DNA of 64,000 bases from Hygrocybe punicea (taxonomy: Eukaryota > Basidiomycota > Agaricomycetes > Agaricales > Hygrophoraceae). The notes beneath the pieces were generated by a model. That model was not told the DNA's origin. It saw only the letters and a list, made by a program, of their open reading frames with translations, and did no database searches. A program made the position numbers and the translations under genes. How positions within the stretch are numbered: the first letter of the stretch is position 1; every line of letters starts with the position of its first letter. The stretch covers positions 372,001 through 436,000 of the forward strand of contig OY744469.1 of assembly GCA_963556145.1 (NCBI GenBank), given 5' to 3'. This document shows positions 23,906-34,309 of this stretch, in pieces.

Positions 23906-25470
23906 GCTGAGGTGTAAGTTTGCTTCATGTTACTTTTATGTTCGGATATATATTGTTCAAAATATTGCTGTGATTCTACGCTACCTCCTTACATTTGTTG
24001 ACCAGGACTTGTCCTTTACTACGCCGCGACTAGACTATCATTTCCAAGTCGAATGGTAACTTGAGTAGGAGTAGGTCACATGACAGATTTTACTTACAAC
24101 TTGCAACCATATGTTGCCAAACTGACCCATTTCATCCTGCTTCTGACGAAGCCTTCACACCGTTGAACTGATTGTTGCTTAGACACCAGAACGTTTTCCA
24201 GATGCGTTTCGTAACTTACAGCACTCCAGATACCCACCGGATGGATCGCTCTCGACAATTCAATTTCTGTGCTCAGATTCTTTACATGCCGACCTCCAAA
24301 ACCATATATACCATACCGGTTGTAGTTATCATCATTTTGCTTTCATGGTTCCAGCTTTCAAGCCTGTTGGGGTCGCTTGTGGTAGTCTCCTCGATTTGAT
24401 AGCATCCACTCTCACCTTGATATGGCCAGACGATTTCTCCAGGTAAATTACTGCATAGGTTATGATTTATTCAGCTTCTAAGTATGATTTATTCAGGGCG
24501 TTGCGTTCCTGCACTTGAATGGGATTGCCCATGGTGTTCGTACTTGACTTCTTCACTGTACCTTTCACTCATCCCAGACTCAGGATATTCATCGGGGCGA
24601 TGTATTATGACAGCCGTGGCTTCAACTCTTCATTTCACAGCACTTGTGATTGCCGCTACGCATTCATTCAATTTGGGTCTTCATCTCCCGTGATGTGACT
24701 CACTTTGTGTCTGCTGGAACACACCCACCTACGGAGTATCCCGCTCCTGAGCAACTTGACAAAGGTGAATACGACGCTCTTGCTGCAGATCTTTTTAATG
24801 CGAGGAGTCTACTCCTGGACAAGTTTGGCGATGCTCTCAAGGTAAACTTTGTTGCTGTTACTGTTGCTAATGGCGACTTTATTCGAACAGGAGTGGGAGC
24901 TAAGCGGCAATTGCTACTAAGGCACAATGCCCCACTTACATCTCCTTGTTGAACGAATTTGATGGACGAGGAGCCAATGAAACCCCACTTGCACTGCAAC
25001 ATTTTGCGAGAGCTTTGACTCAAACATTATCAGCGTACCAAAAGGTGAAATTTGAATAAAATCTATTCATAAGATCCTTCTAATTATCTGATGTCAAATC
25101 CGATGATCGCCTTTAGTGCTTTGAAAACAGATTTCGGTGTCTCCACAAACCTTTGTTTCGTCGAGGTTACCAATATACCTTCACCATGTCAGAGCAGGCT
25201 GATCAGCTGAGGATAAAGTCGACTCAATTCACTAGCTTCCCCTCAACACAATACCCTCTTCAAATTGAGATGTATGCAATGATATGTGGGACTTGTTATT
25301 ACTCAAAAGCTATGCATCATTGCAAAATACACCTGCATCGCCTGATTCCCAAGGTGGTTCTAAAAACTATGTAGTATTACTGTACAGTGATAATGACAAA
25401 GAACGGGGCCCTCGAAGATACAACAATTATACACCGACCGATCTGCACAGTTTGGTCCAAATAGCTATAG
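23906..25470. other. Intergenic, one possible gene relic
   Basis: Mostly without coding structure. A plus-strand piece near 24700-24840 (PPTEYPAPEQLDKGEYDALA) is followed by a GTAAAC...CAG intron-like gap and a few codons before a stop at about 24925. It looks like a gene remnant of unknown family. Confidence 0.35.
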
Positions 25471-27493
25471 CTACAAATAAAGGTCATCGTGATCATCATA
25501 CTCATCCTCCCCAACACTGGCACCTCCCCCATGCATCTCCTGGGACTTCCTCAAAAGCACCCAATCCGTCGCCTCTACCTCTTGCCGTATCTCCCTCAAC
25601 TCTTCTGCACTCTTATCAAGTAATTTCTCGCATGCTACCGGGTGCTCATCTTCGCAGTGCGCAGCGAGAGTTTCTGTGGGAGCATCGGCGGGGTAGGAAA
25701 CGAAGGTGGAGTTGGTGGAATGGCGCATGCTGTGGATTTGGATATGGATATGTAAAATCAGTGTACAATTAGTGGATGCCGAGTTTGCAAGGGAAATTTA
25801 ATCAAACGCACAGACAACTTCGGCAGTGTCGTCGGTTTCTGTACAGTATGTACAGCACGTCAAGGTGGTGTTTATAAATACTTCTGGTGGTTTTCGGATA
25901 GAGCAAGGAGATTCCCTGGTTGTCGTTATCGGGGTCGCTCGCATGAATGTCGTCAGTGAGGTTGTATCTTCCTTTGTGCGCCGTCCGATAGCGACGAAAT
26001 AATAACTCCCGAACGTTAGACGCACCTCCCTGCTCCACCTCGGGCAAGATACCCAATTTATTATCCTTATACGTTGAGATCACCTCCGGTCGCTGAAGCT
26101 CACAGTCAACACGCCTCTTTTTCCGCAGATGTCCCTCCGCATCTGAAGCGCAATCTCCGTCAGGCGACCGCATTCGGACGGAGGCATTCGCAGGCAAGTC
26201 GATATCCGCGATTGGGGTGACATAGATAAGAGGAAGGGGTGAAGGTGTACGCGGAACTGGGTTGTCTGTGGGTACGGGCCCGATAGGGGATTGCTGGGGG
26301 GCTGACTCGGCTGACTCATCTGTAGTGTCTAAGGTAGCAGGATTGGCCAAACTTGGGGTGATTTTTCCGCAAAACAACACCTCTGACACATCCCCGTCCA
26401 CACTATCCTGCCCCACAGACCGAATAGGCGAGGCTGCCGTAACAATGCCTGTCGCTCCAGCACTCAAGCTCCTCTCTAATGCACGCTGATTGGCGTCCTC
26501 GAGCATCCGGATCTCAGCTTTGCGGCGGAGGTTCTCGTCGTGAAGTTCCCGAATTTCGTCACGGTGCCGAACGCACAAGTCCCGAATTTCAGAGACATCT
26601 TTCTGTAGCTTTGTCATTGAATCCTCCAGCGCGCCGACCGAGTTTGAATCAGCAGGCACACTAACGCCAGCGGTGTCGTTGATGTCTTGGGGAATGGCAG
26701 ATGCAGCCCTTGGCAAGGGATTAAACGAAATCAAGCCGCTCTGTCCATCAACCTGATGTTGAGAGCCGGCCGGCAGGGGTGTACAATTAATCTATACATG
26801 ATTTTGCGATTGAGTTCGCATGACTGGGGCGTTATCCAATCGACTTACCAATGTAGTACTAGTAGAGCCTACGATCCCTGGCCATTCATCCTTCAACTTC
26901 TGCCGGGGTTCCGGGGAATTCATCCGGGTGATAGGACTTATCACGTAGGCTCTCCCAGCTGTTGCTATACGTCTGGCCGCCGTCGTGCCAAAATTCGGTT
27001 TTGCGAGAATACCGGAGAGTCTTAGAGATAGTGTGGCGGCAGCTGGTTGATCACCGTTTTTCTTCATTTTGCAGAGGTTTCGCATGACTGTTTCACGAGC
27101 ACACCAGACGACGGAATGCGTCGCGCACCATAATACGCGCGTAGCGATCCATGGGTGTGTGATGAAAACTTTTTGCACGAAGTTCGATGCTGGCCAGTGG
27201 ACCCACCCAGCATCTGTTCTCGAGAACAGAGCGTAATGAGGTGGCGTACGATCAATCCACAGATCCCCAGGTACGCCTATGTCGTGTGGAGGTTGCCCGT
27301 CGCCTCGAAATTCAAAATAATTGATTTTACAGCCGGTGTTATGGCGGTGGCCGAGGCTGAACGGGTATGAGGATGGAATGAAGGCCGGTTGGATGAAGAA
27401 GCATTTGGGCTCAAATGAAAAATTGATGCCAGATGTCGTGGATGGTACGTAGGATTCGACGGTGGCTGGATGGAGTCGCTGCGACATCGTCAA
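25471..27493 (-). CDS. Conserved fungal protein of unknown function with coiled coil and C-terminal zinc finger
   Basis: Three exons join in phase: 27493-26849, 26752-25812 and 25729-25471. Introns are 26848-26753 (GTAAGT...CAG) and 25811-25730 (GTGCGT...CAG). The N-terminal part has a GDLWIDRTPPHYALF motif followed by Trp-rich sequence and two Trp-Cys pairs. The middle has a coiled coil (about 26620-26460; many E/R/L heptads), then Pro/Ser-rich linkers and a KKRR basic patch that could be a nuclear signal. The C-terminus has a probable zinc site formed across the last intron, CRSCL followed by LAAHCEDEHPVACE, then an acidic end. Similar three-part proteins are common in Agaricomycetes, but I know of no assigned function. 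Confidence 0.75.
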
Positions 27494-27624
27494 CGCTGCG
27501 ATGATCGACGATAAACAAAATTGTAACTGCGAATATGGTAAGTAGAAGTGAGCTAAAAATTGCCTTATTCATAATATGGCAAAATTATTAATTAAATAAT
27601 ATGTCTAGATCTAGAGTAGACAAA

Positions 27625-29299
27625 TTACCACCATCGAATTTCACTCCACACCAATGGGCCAAACACCATGCATGCAGTCCAGAACTGCTCACTAAACATG
27701 AGAAACAAATGCAAACGTAAGAAGGTCGAGTACGTACAACCCGAAAGCTTAGGATGACCAGCTGGGGAAATTCGTCTATTCGAGCCACGTCGTAAACAAG
27801 CTTCGTATCTGGAGAGGGGGATGCAATGGGCCTTGGGTGGGTGAACAGTACCCAAATAGAATAAAATGCAACTGCGAAGAAATGTCCTGCGAGTAGTAGG
27901 GGAGACGGCGTAATGCTGAGGAGCCGACTCGTGAGAACCGAAGGGAAGGTAAGGAAAACAACAAACCCACCCAGAGAGAAGAGAAACAGGGCCACTGACA
28001 CATTGCCCGCCGCGTTCAAAGTATTTGAAGCATCCAGTGCGCAGAACGTTAAGCTCCTCATCTACATGTCATTGCGAAAAGTCTTGGCAACGGCTAGCTA
28101 ACAACTATCGGACAGGATACTCACCATCCGCACGAAACAAATCATAGAGGGCAATGCTCAGGATGTTGATGGTGGATGAAAGTGGTTTCCTCCGCCAATG
28201 CCATCGATGAAGCACGTCTGAGACCTGATTCCAATCATCAAGATTCGTGATATCACTAAGAAGTTGCGTGAGGAGGACCACGTCGTTCAATGCAACAGTC
28301 ATCCCGCCGCCGGTTAGCGGGTGCCGCATGTTCCATGAGTCTCCGAGTAAGATGACAGAATTCTTGGTGTTTTCTCCACCTTGTCTTGCGGCAGGTAAGA
28401 AAGAGTTTGGCATACGGCGAAGCCGACCTGTGTTCAAAGCGTTTTGGACAGGGAAGTGTAGCGCCGACGGCAGCTCCGGGAGAATCTTGGTCAAGATGTG
28501 ATCCTAATTGAAATGATAATGAGACAGGCAAGATGGACGGGCGGAAATGGGGGCTCATTGTAAATACTTTGAGGTCAGGTGGGAGCGGTTGCTTAATGTT
28601 GACTAGCATTCTTGTGGCATGCTCTGAGATTTGATATAATAGAACGGGTCCGTAACCACGAACTAGCACAACGGTGCCATATTCATCGATGGGAAGCTTC
28701 GCATCCTCGAGAACGGCTCCAATGAAGTGACTCCTCGTCGAAGGCTTCTGTCCCGTCCCTCCCATCACCGAAGTCCTGAAATTCGAAAAACACCCATCTG
28801 CGATGACCACCAAATCTGATAAAAAGGACTCCTTATTGCCATCGCCATCCTTCCTCACCGCACGCACACCCACGACTTGCTGTGTAAAGCTGCATTCAAT
28901 GAGCTCGGTCACTGTGGCTTCGATCACATCAACCCCGGGGGCCTGCTTCGCCTTCTCCCTCAACGCCATGATGAACCTCCCATGGTGAAAACTTCGCCCT
29001 TCGTAACCCTTCGGATATGGTATTCGCACATGTTGACCAGATTTGACGACACAATAGCCATATACCGGAATGGCACCAATGCCTTCGAGACAGGACTTCA
29101 TTCCAAGTTTTTGGAGTGCCAACACACCACCTGGCTGCAGTAATTCACCAACTATCCGGTCAGGCTCCGATAGCGACCGTTCGAGGAGGGCAATGCGCAG
29201 AGGTTTTAAGCGGGGCGCTGTGGCCAGGGAATAGGCCAGCGACGAGCCAGCGATCCCAGCACCCACGATGAGGATGTCGTAGTGAGTGTTCGACATCAT
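27625..29299 (-). CDS. ERG1: Squalene epoxidase (squalene monooxygenase)
   Basis: FAD-dependent enzyme of the endoplasmic reticulum that converts squalene to 2,3-oxidosqualene in ergosterol synthesis. Five exons: 29299-28568, 28503-28125, 28061-27971, 27927-27738, 27684-27625. The N-terminal Rossmann motif is DILIVGAGIAGSSLAY. Family motifs follow: ELLQPGGVLALQKLG, GRSFHHGRF, then in exon 2 GDSWNMRHPLTGGGMTVALN, the FAD-binding signature of the family. Exons 3-4 give CFKYFERGGQC and the C-terminal hydrophobic segment LLAGHFFAVAFYSIW, typical of the membrane anchor; it ends WSEIRWW. Two adjacent ATGs (29299 and 29296) could start it. The total of about 480 residues matches the usual length. 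Its 5' end faces the zinc-knuckle/J-domain gene with 261 bp between start codons. Confidence 0.95.
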
Positions 29300-29560
29300 G
29301 ATGACAGCCTGAGGCCGGTCGCAGTGGAACGATTTCAAAGGCGTGGTCACGTGCTTGATTTTATTATTAATAAAACACTGACCCTGCAAATTACCATGAG
29401 CGCAGACGCTGGACCGTGGGACGACAAGCCTGTTCTGGGGGCGAACACTGAACCTTGTTGGTTGTGTGGTGGACGCGTTTAGAGCACACATGCCAGTGTC
29501 GACTGCTTCTTCCGAGTCGCCGACAATTCCACATAACACAGCCATCCTCATCGACTTCAA
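29300..29560. promoter_or_regulatory. Divergent intergenic region between ERG1 and the zinc-knuckle/J-domain gene
   Basis: The 261 bp between two divergent start codons must hold both 5' leaders and probably a shared promoter. No unambiguous TATA box or sterol-response element was recognised. A TTTATTATTAATAAAA palindrome-like AT segment at 29359-29374 is the most promoter-like feature. Confidence 0.45.
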
Positions 29561-32528
29561 ATGGATCGTCCTCGATGTTGGAAATGCGGAAAATGTTGGT
29601 CTTCCACTTTTTGGGTAGTACATAGCCAACTAAGTCCATCCGATTCCGCACAGTTGACCACGCTGCGGCAGAGTGCTGGGCTTCCGAACGAGTGTGCTTC
29701 AATTGCCAACAGCCAGGACATCAGTCGAGGGATTGCCCAAAATCTCACAGGTTTTTGAACAGAAGATGTCGTGGTTGTGGGGAGAACGGCCATTTGTCTG
29801 ACAACTGCGTAAAGAGATCGGCATGTCTTATGTTTCTTTCCTTGCACTTCATTTGTTTAGATTCCTCACAGGAATGGTCGTGTAAAAATTGTAAACAAGC
29901 TGGACACGGACATTGGGAATGTCCAAAGCCCCATGGGTACTTAACAAAGATATGCTTCCGTTGTGAAGAAAGGGATCATATAGGGAAGGAGTGCACTAAT
30001 CGTTCTGTGAGTCTTCTGCATTCCTCCCTGGTTTGACTACGTCTTAACACTCACTATTATAGAAATGGAAATGTTCAAGTTGTCATCAACGTGGACACCA
30101 ACCATGGGAATGCACGAAACGGCGGGATTCGTCATGGCGGAAATGTCACGGCTGCGAAGAGGTCGGGCATGTAGTGTCCGAGTGCCCTAATCGCGTGTGT
30201 TTTGTCAGTTTTTGGTTCTTGCACCTCCTTCGCTGCCATTCACGGAATCGAAAAACTCTCTTGGGGTGAGGACAGAAATGCGATGGCTTGGGACACAGTT
30301 CAAGAACGTGCACAAATCCGCCCCGAGCTAAAGGTAGGCGTTAGATCCGCGGTCAAACGATATTGCATGTTTTACATCTCATAGTGATTTGCTATCGATG
30401 CGGGAGCCTGGACCATTTCAGCAAGTGAGATTTCTCTGATATGATACTTTTTAGTTCCTCACGCCTGCATCAATACAGGCTTTGCTCCGTTCCTTGGGAA
30501 CTAGCAAGCTCATACCAATGGAGACGGCCACAGACAGATTCTGTTGTTAATAAGCCTTCTGATGCCGATGATCGCTCTTCATTCCCAACAAACCCCAAAG
30601 ACGATGGAAAACGTGTCAAGCAGGAGGCTCCTAGCAAGTCCGCCAGTGCCGGAACTGACAACTGCAGAAGTAATGGTGCTTCTCCGTCCAAGAATGAAGA
30701 CATGTGCGTGCTGTCATTATGCATTTAGCGGTGGGACTATTGACATTTCAGACCACATAGAATATCTGAACCAGCGAAGGAAAGCGAAGAGACTATCAAA
30801 GCCATCAGCTTTAACCGCCAAGGGACCACGGTGTTTGTATCAGGAGACTACGACGAGGCTATTTCCTTATTTACGAAGGCTATATGTTTGTGTTGCATGT
30901 GACTTTTCGCCCAAGGGATATACTCACAATCCTTTGCCGAGCAGCGTTGGACGCAACAATAGCGTCTTTCTACACGAATCGCGCAATTGCCTATGCCAAA
31001 ACGGAGGAATACACTGCCGCGTTGGGGGATTTCCAGCATGTGTCGTCAATGAAGACGTACAAGCCCTCTGCAAAGGTCCTCGTTCACAAAGCACGCTGTC
31101 TCTTCTTCGTGGGATCACGTTCAACTGCGCTGCTTGCTCTCCGTGACGCTTTGTTGTGCGATCCTGCGAATGCAAATGCACTGGCATTGAAGAATCATAT
31201 CCTCGAATTAGAAGGTCACATGGACAGTTATGTGGGAGCTTGGTCACGTCAGCACTGGAGAATGGCAAGATCGTCTTATGAATCCTGCTTGAGAGTCTAT
31301 GCCCAAGAGGGTGGGGATGCACCAGTTGAAGTATGTTGTTGGGGAATCGAGCTGCTCATGGTTGAAAGCGATTGGGATGCTGCGTCAAAAGCTGCGAAGT
31401 TTGTGTTCTTCTCTCAATTCTTTCCTGCATTTACATTGTTCCCCGTTGTTTCTGTGATAGTGTTCTTCTACGACAGGAATCGAAGTCTACAGAGGTCATG
31501 GTTCTTCGTGCATTGGTGCTATTTCTCACTGCAAAATTGTCTGATGCCCTTGCGCAAATTACAACTGTGCTGAAATTGGATCCGGATGACCGCCGCGCAA
31601 AAACACTTCATGCTCGAATCAAGGATGTTGAACAATTAAAAGAGTGTGGAAATGTACTATTTCGTTCGGGTCAATGGAGCGATGCCATAGCGAAATGGCA
31701 AGATGCATTGAAGGTCTCGCTTATCCTTGAACATTTTATTCTGACGCTCACTAGATTAAGGGCAGTTGGTAGCTGAAAATGGACAGGAAGGGTGCGGTGG
31801 TCTGATGCGAGCAACGTTGTTGCTGAATAAAGGAACCGCAATGGCAAAAGTGTGTGCTCGTCTCATCAATCTTAAGAATATGTTCGCGTAACCAAGAATC
31901 TCCGAAAACAGCTAGACCAATTCACCGAAGCTCTCAAAGAAATCAATATGTCGTTGAAACTGAACCCAACCTATTTCAAAGCACTGCGTGCCCGGGCAAG
32001 AATCTACGTTAACCTTGGGTTACACGAGTCAGCCATTGAGGACTTTAAGGCTTCCCTCCATCACAGCAACTTGAATCCAAATGACTTGGGAGAGCTGCAA
32101 GCTGAACTGGAGACGACAGAGCACATCGCTTTCAAAGAACGTCGGCAGGTGAAAGACTACTACAAGATCTTAGGTCTGGCAAAGTCATACTCGATTGTCC
32201 ACGATAGTCACACTAACTCCTTGTTAGGTCTTTCTCGATCGTGCACTACGACTGAGATTCGGAAAGCATACCGAGTGGAGTCGCTCAAACACCATCCAGA
32301 TAAAGCAAGTTGACCTCCCATTACCCTGTTTTTCCAGCTCTCACTGATCTGCATTTCTCTACACAGGGAGGCATAGTGGAGCAATTCAAGCTAGTTGCTG
32401 AGGCCTACGCAACTTTGTCAAGCGCTCAGGCACGGCGATCTTATGACACCAAGTTTTCAATGGCTCAGCCATTTGAGTTCAAGGATAGCAATGATGATGA
32501 TGATCTTTACGAGTTTGATTATGACTAG
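29561..32528 (+). CDS. Zinc-knuckle array fused to TPR and J domains (DNAJC7-like co-chaperone)
   Basis: Fourteen exons join in phase: 29561-29594, 29654-29820, 29872-30006, 30063-30194, 30276-30333, 30385-30424, 30479-30703, 30761-30885, 30945-31402, 31477-31713, 31766-31849, 31897-32173, 32228-32304, 32367-32528. The first ~190 residues contain eight C-x2-C-x4-H-x4-C knuckles (CWKCGKFDHAAAEC to CYRCGSLDHFSKLC) and one lacking its first Cys. A Lys/Ser-rich linker follows, then TPRs (GDYDEAISLFTK, YTNRAIAYAKTEEYTAAL, GNVLFRSGQWSDAI, ALRARARIYVNLG), then a J domain with HPD intact (HHPDK) and an acidic tail. The TPR/J part matches DNAJC7/TPR2, an Hsp70/Hsp90 co-chaperone; knuckles would add single-stranded nucleic-acid binding. 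Introns at 29821 and 32305 have GC donors. Two separate genes remain possible, but no in-frame ATG was found at the junction. Confidence 0.8.
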
Positions 32529-34300
32529 CAATATATCTTGCATAGGAATTCCTGACATGAGAATGAATTTCCCCAATTTGGACTCACAAATACTTGCCAG
32601 AACAATGCGTTATATGCTGCACCCCTCCCATTTCGCGTCAAGTCAATTGACAGGCGCAGTCACGATGTTTGCAGGAGGAATGCTAAAGGATGATTGGAAA
32701 GAATAAATGACCCAGCCTTTGAAACACAACACATCATCGACCTGGAAGATTCCTTCGTGTTGAGCGGCTCGGAGTGGGACCATATCCAAACAACAAACGT
32801 AGCTACTTTGTGATTTCAAGTTGGGAGCCATTTGTTGTCGTTCTGTTCGAAGTTCATTAAAACTTTCTATGTATAATGACATAATCTTACAATGTTTGAC
32901 CCAAATGCCCGGAGTAAAAAGCTTCGTCTATGGTTTGGGGAAAGCCATTTGCTCCATTTGCTCTTTGTTATACCCATCGTCATGCTCATCCAACTCCATT
33001 GCGATTGTAATGTACTTGAAAGGTATTGGAATCTTCTCGAACATTTGCAAGAACCTTGTCTTCTCGGGGTCTCCTTGACTTTGTCACGATCAAGCTTGCA
33101 GCCGCTTTAACGAAAAATGTCTGGCTGAGAAATGTCCTAGTTAATCGACAGGATTCACCTGGCGACTTCAGTCTCATTCCGACTCACCTCTGAGGTATTC
33201 CATGGTGGTCCATACACAGGAGCATTCGGTGAGGGAGAAACACTTACTAGATTGTCCGGGGTGTCCTAGAATAGTCCAACTGATTTTTTGATGTGCCAGG
33301 GCCTGAGGAGTGGTTGTCGCTCTGTCTGAATGTGAACACATTTTCAAGTTGACCTTGTTAAGAAGCTGGTCACGTGAGTTCGAAGTCATGAATTTTTCGC
33401 CCAGCGTTCGCTCAAGAACGAACTGACCAGGATCTGCGAGTACGTCGCATACTGTCATTCGCAGCAGGATGTGGCTGGAATAGAATCGCGCCGACAATAA
33501 CTTCAAAACAACTTGGCGCGAAGCCAATGGTAATACACAACAGTCATAATTCCAATCACACAGGGAACTAGGAGGAATGAGGCTACAACCGTTTCCCGTG
33601 CCCAATCATTTTCGTCATTTAAACGGAAAAGCAAGCTGGACAGCGATCGGTCAGACCCCCGCACCACAAATTGGCTCTGTCAACAGAGAAAGATCAATCG
33701 GTTGCGTGGCGGCGAAAAAAAAGCTTAAGGACTTCTGTGACTCCAGTGGGCTTTCGGCGAGCTGCAAAGTGCGCTCTTTTGAAATCTGGAGGTCCATTCT
33801 GACCACAGGCTTTTTGAATCTGTGGCTCTTCCAGTCCTCAGAATACCTTCTCCACGTCGCGGATACCATTCAGCCACGTTCTTAGCAAGTTCGAGGATAT
33901 AGGGATACACCCTCTTGGTTGAATTGTTCTTGCAACCAATACATTTGCCCTCCTGGAATATGGGGAAACCATCAGTCCCAGCTTGTGCAGGACTCCACCG
34001 ATCGTTAACGCTGAGTGTATGCGTGAGCCGCAGGTCCAAATTCTGACTCAGCGGATTGTTTTGCTGTTGCAATGCAAGCCCATTGCTAGCTTGCGCAGGT
34101 TTTCGCGGGAATCCCGAACGTTTGTAGGCGCCCACCACTTCCGCAATCCAACAACTGTGTTCCTTTGGGCGCAGATGCGGTATCGGGCTATCGGCTCGGA
34201 CTATCCTTCGCGCCTCGACGTATAGGACTTTACCCCTTGACGTTCTGTAATTGTACTGGGCCGTGTTCCAATAACCCATCCGGGACGGTCAGTCGTACTA
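32529..34300. other. Unassigned stretch
   Basis: Open stretches on the minus strand (33605-33174 and 34279-33725) have no recognised domain and no convincing splice structure. The plus strand shows nothing coherent until TPR-like sequence begins near 34310. Confidence 0.35.
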
Positions 34301-34309
34301 GGCAACTTT

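Noticed and set aside
27913..29482. Plus-strand ORFs opposite ERG1
   Set aside because: Antisense to a clear squalene epoxidase with complete motifs.
32643..33605. Minus-strand ORFs after the J-domain gene as a possible new gene
   Set aside because: No domain, no convincing start or splice structure; kept as unassigned sequence.
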